Shown here in pieces: positions 59,225-64,000 of a stretch of DNA of 64,000 bases. A program made the translations under genes and the position numbers. This stretch comes from Bacillus sp. AFS029637 (lineage in GTDB: Bacteria; Bacillota; Bacilli; Bacillales; Bacillaceae_G), in assembly GCF_002584985.1 (NCBI RefSeq), contig NZ_NUPZ01000017.1, positions 1-64,000 of the forward strand, read 5' to 3'. Within the stretch, counting starts at the first letter, position 1. Every line of letters starts with the position of its first letter. The notes below the pieces were generated by a model. That model ran no database searches and was not told the origin of the DNA. It worked only from the letters and a program-made list of their open reading frames with translations.

Positions 59225-60538
59225 TTATAACTTAATGGGTATATTACAATAATTATTAAATGTATTATCTTTCAAAGAAGAAAGGGGAACCTTCACCTCA
59301 CTACCTTCCTTCATATTCCGCAGCACAACAGTGTCTGTACTAAGTTCTTCTTCCCCAATAATAAGTACATAAGGGATGTTCTCTTTATTGGCGTAATTAA
59401 GGGCACGTTTTAATTTACGTCCTGCTAGTTCGAGTTCGACTTTTAAGGAAGTTGTAGAACGTAATTGCTGGGCAATTTGCAAGCATTGTAATTCTGTCCC
59501 GAGTGGGATGATAAATAAATCGGCTGTAGATGATGCAGTTTCTTTTTGTGATAGTGCTGTATAAATAACATCCAAACCGAATGAAATACCGACTGTTGGA
59601 TAGTTCATATTATCACCACGGAATGCTCCGATAATGTTATCGTAACGACCACCGCTACCGATGCTGGATGTAATTGATCCATCTTTTAGGAAGATTTCAT
59701 ACACGGTACCTGTATACATTGTGAGTCCTCGTGCTAAAAATGGATTGAATATAGCATTTTCGTTTATTCCAAGGGCAATCAAATATTGCTGTAATTGTTG
59801 CAATTCGTTTATTCCATCGGTAACGAGTGGATTATTAAATGCTTCTTCAAATTCAGTAAGCTTAAACTTCATACAAGATAAAACGGTATTACATATCGTA
59901 TCGGCCATTTCTACAGTAATTCCTCGCTCCAATACATCTTTCCGTACACCATCTATCCCAATCTTTTCGATTTTGTCTAATGATAAAATTACATCACTCG
60001 TTAATTCGGCAGGGATGTTCATAGACTGGAGAATACCGTTTAATAATTTTCGGTTATTATATTGAATGGTTACTTCTAAGTTTAACGTTTGGAACAATTC
60101 AAATGCCATGCTCAAAAGTTCCGCTTCCGCCATGACAGACTCTACACCAACTATATCAACGTCGCATTGAATGAACTCGCGAAATCTCCCTTGTTTAATC
60201 GGACCATCTCGAAATACTTTTCCAATTTCATACCGTTTAAAAGGGAGGCGAATATTCGGATTCATTGCCACGACTTTTGCGAATGGAATTGTTAAATCGT
60301 AACGTAAGGCAAGTTCACGTTTTCCTTGATCTTGAAGTGTATATATCTCTTTTAAAATTTCATCGCCACCGCCGTACTTGTAAGACATAAGCTCATACAT
60401 ATTTAACGTTGGTGTCTCTAACGGTTTACAGCCATAACGTTCAAACGTATCTTCACATGCTCTTTTAATTTTATTTCGCAACACTTGTTCCTCTGGTAAA
60501 TAGTCTTTCGTTCCTTTTACATTTTTCATTTCCATCAT
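59225..60538 (-). CDS. hisS: Histidyl-tRNA synthetase (second-copy type)
   Basis: A 437-residue class II synthetase. VKGTKDYLPEEQVLRNKI, the motif 2 region RYEIGKVFRDGPIKQGRFREFIQCD, and the His-specific GLTMYTGTVYEIF and IGSGGRYDNIIG are intact, with an anticodon-binding C-terminus (LFIIPLGTELQCLQIAQQLR). It should charge tRNA-His. ATG 60538 has GAGGAG 6 nt upstream. It is not beside aspS, the usual hisS neighbour, so it is probably a second paralogue. A leader peptide with three His codons and a terminator precede it, replacing the usual T-box. Confidence 0.9.
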   Translation of the reverse strand: MMEMKNVKGTKDYLPEEQVLRNKIKRACEDTFERYGCKPLETPTLNMYELMSYKYGGGDEILKEIYTLQDQGKRELALRYDLTIPFAKVVAMNPNIRLPFKRYEIGKVFRDGPIKQGRFREFIQCDVDIVGVESVMAEAELLSMAFELFQTLNLEVTIQYNNRKLLNGILQSMNIPAELTSDVILSLDKIEKIGIDGVRKDVLERGITVEMADTICNTVLSCMKFKLTEFEEAFNNPLVTDGINELQQLQQYLIALGINENAIFNPFLARGLTMYTGTVYEIFLKDGSITSSIGSGGRYDNIIGAFRGDNMNYPTVGISFGLDVIYTALSQKETASSTADLFIIPLGTELQCLQIAQQLRSTTSLKVELELAGRKLKRALNYANKENIPYVLIIGEEELSTDTVVLRNMKEGSEVKVPLSSLKDNTFNNYCNIPIKL

Positions 60539-60555
60539 AATCACTCCTCTTTTAA

Positions 60556-60714
60556 ATTAAAAAAAGCTATGCAGGTATAAAAATACCCACATAGCTTTAT
60601 GAACGCTTCGTGGGTCAACAGGAAAAGCCCTGTACCCACGAAGAAAAATTTTTCTTCGGATACACGGCGTTACGTATGATGATGAAGTTGGAAAGAAGTA
60701 TTAAAATTTCGCAT
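60556..60714 (-). promoter_or_regulatory. His leader-peptide transcription attenuator of hisS
   Basis: After the leader ORF the transcript offers segment A CGAAGAAAAA and B TTTTTCTTCG (a 20-bp palindrome, 60639-60658), B extending into CTTCGTGGGT, and C ACCCACGAAG (60606-60615), which pairs with B. C can also pair with GTGGGT in the terminator AAGCTATGTGGGTA...TACCTGCATAGCTTTTTTT (60556-60598). Stalling at the His codons would leave A free to pair with B, so C blocks the terminator. Pairing is by eye. Confidence 0.7.
60670..60714 (-). CDS. 14-residue His leader peptide
   Basis: Encodes MRNFNTSFQLHHHT and a stop, with three consecutive CAT codons. AAGGAGAG (60729-60722) is 7 nt before the ATG. 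It immediately precedes competing hairpins and a terminator before hisS, the classical layout of amino-acid attenuation. It acts as a sensor of charged tRNA-His rather than as a functional protein. Confidence 0.75.
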   Translation of the reverse strand: MRNFNTSFQLHHHT

Positions 60715-60880
60715 TACAAATCTCTCCTTAACATAAGTTTTTCCAAATTATATCAGATGTTTTTTGAATTATCAATATTTTTAGTTTTGAAATATACGTG
60801 AAGTTATGTAGGAGAAATGGAAAAGGGTGTATAATAAAAGAAAACTTAATAATATGAAATAACCTTTTAAGGAGACCACT

Positions 60881-61357
60881 ATGAAAAAAGATAAAACAAA
60901 TGCGATGCGAATATTAGATAAAGAAAAAATTGAATATTCGATGATGTCATATGACTCTGGCGATGGGAAAATTGATGGCGTATCAGTAGCTGAGAAAATT
61001 GGACGAGAAGTGAGAGAAGTATATAAAACGTTAATTGCTCAAGGGAATAGTAAAAATTATCATGTGTTTATCATTCCAGTAGATGAGGAATTGAATTTGA
61101 AGGCTGCCGCAAAAGCAGTAAGTGAAAAGAAAATTGAAATGATTGCTGTAAAAGATATTACGAAAGTGTCAGGGTATATTCGCGGCGGTTGTTCACCAGT
61201 CGGAATGAAGAAGTTATTTTCTACATGTATTGATGAGAGTGCTCAATCACTTGAAACGATCATTGTAAGTGGAGGGAAAATCGGTATACAAATTGAGCTG
61301 AAAGTTGAAGACTTGGCGAAAGTGACAAGAGCGCAGTTTGGTGAAGTAACGAAGTAG
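60881..61357 (+). CDS. ybaK: YbaK/EbsC-family Cys-tRNA(Pro) deacylase
   Basis: 158 residues. NAMRILDKEKIEYSMMSY opens the fold, VYKTLIAQGNSKNYHVFIIP holds the catalytic-type Lys, LKAAAKAV and the loop VSGYIRGGCSPVGMKK complete the family signature, and ETIIVSGGKIGIQIELKVEDLAKV is the C-terminal strand region. YbaK hydrolyses Cys mischarged on tRNA-Pro and so keeps translation accurate. TAAGGAGA precedes the ATG. It is divergent from the hisS transcript. Confidence 0.9.
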   Translation: MKKDKTNAMRILDKEKIEYSMMSYDSGDGKIDGVSVAEKIGREVREVYKTLIAQGNSKNYHVFIIPVDEELNLKAAAKAVSEKKIEMIAVKDITKVSGYIRGGCSPVGMKKLFSTCIDESAQSLETIIVSGGKIGIQIELKVEDLAKVTRAQFGEVTK

Positions 61358-61410
61358 ATATACATAGGGAAAAGAAGTTTTAGTTTTATTGAATTTAGAT
61401 AATAATTTAT

Positions 61411-61448
61411 AGGATAGTTAGTCCATTGTAGGGCTGATCGTCCTTTTT
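61411..61448 (+). terminator. Imperfect terminator after ybaK
   Basis: AGGATAGTTAGTCC and GGGCTGATCGTCCT pair with two mismatches and wobbles, then TTTTTA. The following 61449-61685 holds no convincing gene. Confidence 0.5.
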
Positions 61449-61685
61449 ATTTACATGCCTAGATTAAATCTGAAAAGATTGAATGTTCAGTTTAATTTAG
61501 GCGTGTAATATGAATCATTTGTTTGGTTTTGGGAGGACGACAAAATCTCGGTGCGAGGACTTTAAATAAACGAGCAGAGTTACTCTTAAAGATAGACAAG
61601 TGACGGGGGAGTGTTAATGGTGGTTCAAGAAATACCCATAAGAAAGCATGTATTGGGGGCCAGTATTTTGGGGTAATCCTACGCT

Positions 61686-61882
61686 AAGAGTATGCAAGAT
61701 TTTATACAGTTTTTTGGCTAATCAAGTAACAAACAAGAACACTAAAACCGCGTTAGGATAGGGATGTATAAAAAATGTATAGATTCATAGAACTAAAAAA
61801 GAAGATTCCCTTGTGAGAGCAGGGTTCTCCTTTTTCCTTGCTACTGATAATAGGACGTTATGTTAACCTCACATGTATAGAA
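61686..61882 (+). repeat. Dispersed repeat copy B (about 195 bp)
   Basis: ATGCAAGATTTTATACAG, then TAACAAACAAGAACACTAAAA, and later CTACTGATAATAGGACGTTATGTTAAC...ACATG: the same ordered blocks as copy A at 13587-13768, with differing middles. The inverted copy of the first block is only partly kept (GTATAAAAAATGT). A small gene starts 70 nt after its end. Confidence 0.6.
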
Positions 61883-61952
61883 TATACAAGAAAAACACGA
61901 TACATCACTTTTTGTAAATGGTATAATAAGGAAAAAGCGAGGTGAAAAACTA

Positions 61953-62150
61953 ATGGACGACTCTATGTTTGCGTTTCGAGTTGTTTTCAATGCACTAACA
62001 TCATTCTTTTCCAACGGGGTCTGGGTCGTTTTGTTCTTCTTCTTGTTAAATAAAACGTATGAAAACAAAACTTTCAAAACAGCATCGAGTATTATTACTG
62101 TTGTTGTCTTAGTATTTTATTTGTTTTATTGCATTCGGAATAGCATGTAA
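61953..62150 (+). CDS. Small membrane protein, two helices
   Basis: 65 residues with two hydrophobic segments (VVFNALTSFFSNGVWVVLFFFLL and FKTASSIITVVVLVFYLFYCI) joined by NKTYENKT. AGCGAGGTGAAAA lies before the ATG, a good initiation site. No family is recognised. Both copies of the repeat element have a small membrane-protein gene just downstream (compare 13833-14216), perhaps by chance. Confidence 0.6.
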   Translation: MDDSMFAFRVVFNALTSFFSNGVWVVLFFFLLNKTYENKTFKTASSIITVVVLVFYLFYCIRNSM

Positions 62151-62305
62151 TGCCTTTCTTTGAATAAGGTAGGGAAATCCCCCAGTATCCAAGACTAAAT
62201 TTTACCCATACATCATTTTTTGGATCTAGCTCTTGAAGATAAAAACTATTTAATTTTCAAGGAACAGTTATTAACTTAAAACTTATTATACGAGGAGGGT
62301 GTATC

Positions 62306-62608
62306 ATGAAAAAAATATGCTTTGTATTAATTGTCGACGCTGGTATAAATTATGGTTCAATATTTTCTCTACCATTTTTAAGGAATCAGGATGATTTGAA
62401 GGAATATTTTTCTAAGTATTATGATGTTTCAATTAATTATATTAGGGATAAAAACTCAGTTGACTATTTGGTAGTTCCCAAACCGTGTCCACCTTTTGAT
62501 AATGAAAATAATCTTCCAATAATTGAAGTACCAGCAATCTTATTTATGGAAAAGGATTTTGAAAAAATAAAGACTTATATAGACAATTATTTTTCTAATA
62601 ACTCATAA
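62306..62608 (+). CDS. Small protein of unknown function
   Basis: 100 residues. MKKICFVLIVDAGINYGSIF may be a weak N-terminal hydrophobic strand rather than a signal peptide. LKEYFSKYYDVSINYIRDKNSVDYLVVPKPCPPFDNENNLPIIEVPAIL follows, then a C-terminal helix. A mixed alpha/beta, Rossmann-like strand pattern resembles PTS IIB-type small domains, but no motif confirms it. GAGGAGGGTG is about 6 nt before the ATG. A terminator follows. Confidence 0.65.
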   Translation: MKKICFVLIVDAGINYGSIFSLPFLRNQDDLKEYFSKYYDVSINYIRDKNSVDYLVVPKPCPPFDNENNLPIIEVPAILFMEKDFEKIKTYIDNYFSNNS

Positions 62609-62642
62609 AGAAAATAAAAGTACAGTAAAAAGAAGTCCAATA

Positions 62643-62690
62643 AAAAAACGAGTGGCGTAGAATATTTCTATTAATCATTCGTTTTTTATT
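62643..62690 (+). terminator. Rho-independent terminator
   Basis: AAAAACGAGTG and CATTCGTTTTT pair (one wobble) around a 21-nt loop, ending in T residues. Confidence 0.7.
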
Positions 62691-62874
62691 ATATTTACAT
62701 ATATTTTTTAAAAGAGGATTATAGACGTTCTGAAAAAAATTAATTATAACAAGAACAGTGTTCGTGCTACTATGGGGTTTACTTTACTTCCAATAACGAT
62801 AATTATGTAAATAATCTATTCACCGGATTCTCATAGAAACCTGTGGTGAGATGAAATTTTTGATTTTGCAGCAC

Positions 62875-62930
62875 TTCAAAATCTTAGCTAGATGGCTATG
62901 TATCGGTACCCACAATAAAGTTTCACTTTA
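62875..62930 (+). repeat. Compact copy of the repeat that flanks DinB
   Basis: TTCAAAATCTTA (62875-62886) and TAAAGTTTCACTTTA (62916-62930) occur only 29 nt apart here, whereas at 48025-48783 the same two blocks enclose the DinB gene. Between them is GCTAGATGGCTATG. The rest of 62691-63231 shows no gene and only AT-rich DNA. Confidence 0.5.
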
Positions 62931-63231
62931 TAGAAAAGATTAAAAAAAATGTGAATTTCATAGAAAAAGAACGACATATGAAGTAAAATGTTATGTATTG
63001 TTTTATCCATTTCGATGGTTGAAATGGATAAAACTATTTTAGTTTCTATCATTCTCTTTAATAATTGTTTGAAATGTTCTTACATATTGATTTATCTGGG
63101 AGAATGTATAGATTTCGATTGATTATATGTAATGAAAAATGAAGGTGTTATGTAACAATTAGGATGTACATTAGAAGAAGTGTGAGGAGGAAGGTATATC
63201 TATTAAAATAGCGAGATATACTAAATTAAAT

Positions 63232-64000
63232 ATGAGTATTAGATTGAATAAAAAAGTAGTAGCATTAACAGCAGGACTAACGGTATTATCCTCATCGATG
63301 GTATCGTTTGCAGAAGAACAACCATCTGTAAATAACAATCAATCTATAAGTGTTCAGGAACAAAGCGGGACAGATCAACTTCAAGTATCAGAAGAACAAG
63401 TTTTAAAAAGTATTGAAGAAAGTTTTGAAGGGGTAGATGGACGCGGTGGAGGTACTGTCAATAATAAGAAAGTGGACAGTCTTCAAAGTTCAGAAGGTAT
63501 TTATGAAGAAACGGGTACATTAACGGTTCCTCACAATTCAGGTAGAACAAAGCGTAGTTTTGCTTTCTCAGCACCTACAGTTTCTAGTACGATAAACGGG
63601 GTTCCATTCACGGAATGGATTGTTCCAGCAGGTAACGAGAATATTCGCCCTCAAAATCATATGATTCCAAAGTATATTACAATTCATGAGACTGATAATA
63701 AAAGCGTAGGAGCAGGAGCTAAAAGCCACGCTCAATACTTATATAACCAAGCAGTAGGGGAAACAGACCGAGCTGCATCATGGCACTTTACAGTAGATGA
63801 TAAAGAAATTTATCAACACTTACCATTAAACGAGAACGGATGGCACGCAGGAGATGGTGATGGGCCAGGTAATAGAGAATCTATTGCAATTGAAATTGCA
63901 GTTAATAGTGATGGTGACTACAATAAGGCAGTCGATAACGCAAAGAAACTTGCAGCTTATTTAATGAAAGAAACGGGTGTACCATTAAACAACATCGTAA
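63232..64000 (+). CDS. Secreted N-acetylmuramoyl-L-alanine amidase (3' end outside window)
   Basis: At least 256 residues, cut by the window edge. A signal peptide (KKVVALTAGLTVLSSSMVSF, cleaved near AEE) precedes a linker and an Amidase_2/PGRP-like domain. This carries ITIHETDN with a zinc-ligand His, SWHFTVDDKEIYQHLPL and GWHAGDGDGPGN. It should cleave the bond between MurNAc and L-Ala in peptidoglycan. ATG 63232 lacks a ribosome binding site. GAGGAGGAAGG (63184-63194) instead stands 7 nt before an in-frame ATT (63202), and no ATG, GTG or TTG lies between. Confidence 0.85.
   Translation, partial: MSIRLNKKVVALTAGLTVLSSSMVSFAEEQPSVNNNQSISVQEQSGTDQLQVSEEQVLKSIEESFEGVDGRGGGTVNNKKVDSLQSSEGIYEETGTLTVPHNSGRTKRSFAFSAPTVSSTINGVPFTEWIVPAGNENIRPQNHMIPKYITIHETDNKSVGAGAKSHAQYLYNQAVGETDRAASWHFTVDDKEIYQHLPLNENGWHAGDGDGPGNRESIAIEIAVNSDGDYNKAVDNAKKLAAYLMKETGVPLNNIV

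Noticed and set aside
59225-59245. AACTTAATGGGTAT at the hisS end as another copy of the dispersed arm
   Set aside because: It encodes the last residues of hisS (PIKL) and lacks the extended arm, so the match is probably chance.
60610-60801. 63-codon plus-strand frame through the hisS leader
   Set aside because: It is explained by the minus-strand attenuator, whose palindromes read through in both directions, and has no ribosome binding site.
61500-61680. Possible remnant frame DGGVLMVVQEIPIRKHVLG before repeat copy B
   Set aside because: Too short and without a start, stop context or family match to call.

Overview
The window looks like a chromosomal segment of a Bacillus cereus group bacterium. 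The evidence is AT-rich DNA, strong GGAGG-type ribosome binding sites with frequent TTG/GTG starts, tight hairpin-plus-T terminators, and genes typical of this group: an Spx paralogue beside an Rrf2 repressor (spxA2/saiR), a second dxr, a T-box trpS, a UPF0316 protein, and a ydaO-type c-di-AMP riboswitch. There is no rRNA, tRNA, CRISPR array, intact transposase or prophage. The assignment rests on recognised families and gene order, not on a database search.

Layout. 0-3.7 kb: end of one gene, a structured inverted repeat, and a fused GH18/NodB deacetylase/GT2 synthase. 3.9-11.5 kb: small regulators and accessory enzymes (ArsR, HxlR with a quinone reductase, GNAT, SDR, Nif3, Nudix, APH-like kinase, metallo-hydrolase, SGNH esterase). 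11.5-13.5 kb: the spxA2-saiR stress module. 14-18 kb: histidine phosphatase, serine transporter and two gene remnants. 18.3-22.1 kb: a pentose-phosphate cluster (zwf, fsa/tal-like, pgl) in which gnd is reduced to its two ends. 22.2-31 kb: DUF1272, pentapeptide, EamA exporter with a translational-attenuator-like leader, MerR, CNNM/CorC, AtpI-like, UPF0316, GMC oxidoreductase. 31-38 kb: LysE exporter, DUF3841, a riboswitch-linked 47-aa gene, AI-2E transporter, dxr, trpS. 38-41.2 kb: ROK repressor, acetyltransferase and a frameshifted MFS gene sharing three operators. 41-64 kb: Nudix, DUF2785, tyrosine phosphatase, HAD, DinB, tubby-like protein, ABC exporter pair, lipoprotein, short pyruvate kinase, HxlR/nitroreductase pair, a second hisS with a His-codon leader peptide, YbaK, and the start of a secreted amidase.

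The most interesting features are regulatory. (1) A motif (C/A)TGTA-N11-TACA(G/T) occurs four times around spxA2, saiR and the next gene, suggesting a local SaiR regulon. (2) The EamA exporter is preceded by a 16-codon reading frame and four mutually exclusive pairing segments, the last covering its ribosome binding site. (3) hisS is preceded by a 14-codon peptide ending in three His codons, followed by competing hairpins and a terminator. (4) A c-di-AMP riboswitch stands upstream of a 47-codon gene of unknown function. (5) Three copies of a 24-bp palindrome define a ROK regulon whose transporter is frameshifted. Several decayed genes (gnd, a serine dehydratase end, a DJ-1-like end, a small frameshifted ORF) point to active loss of metabolic genes.
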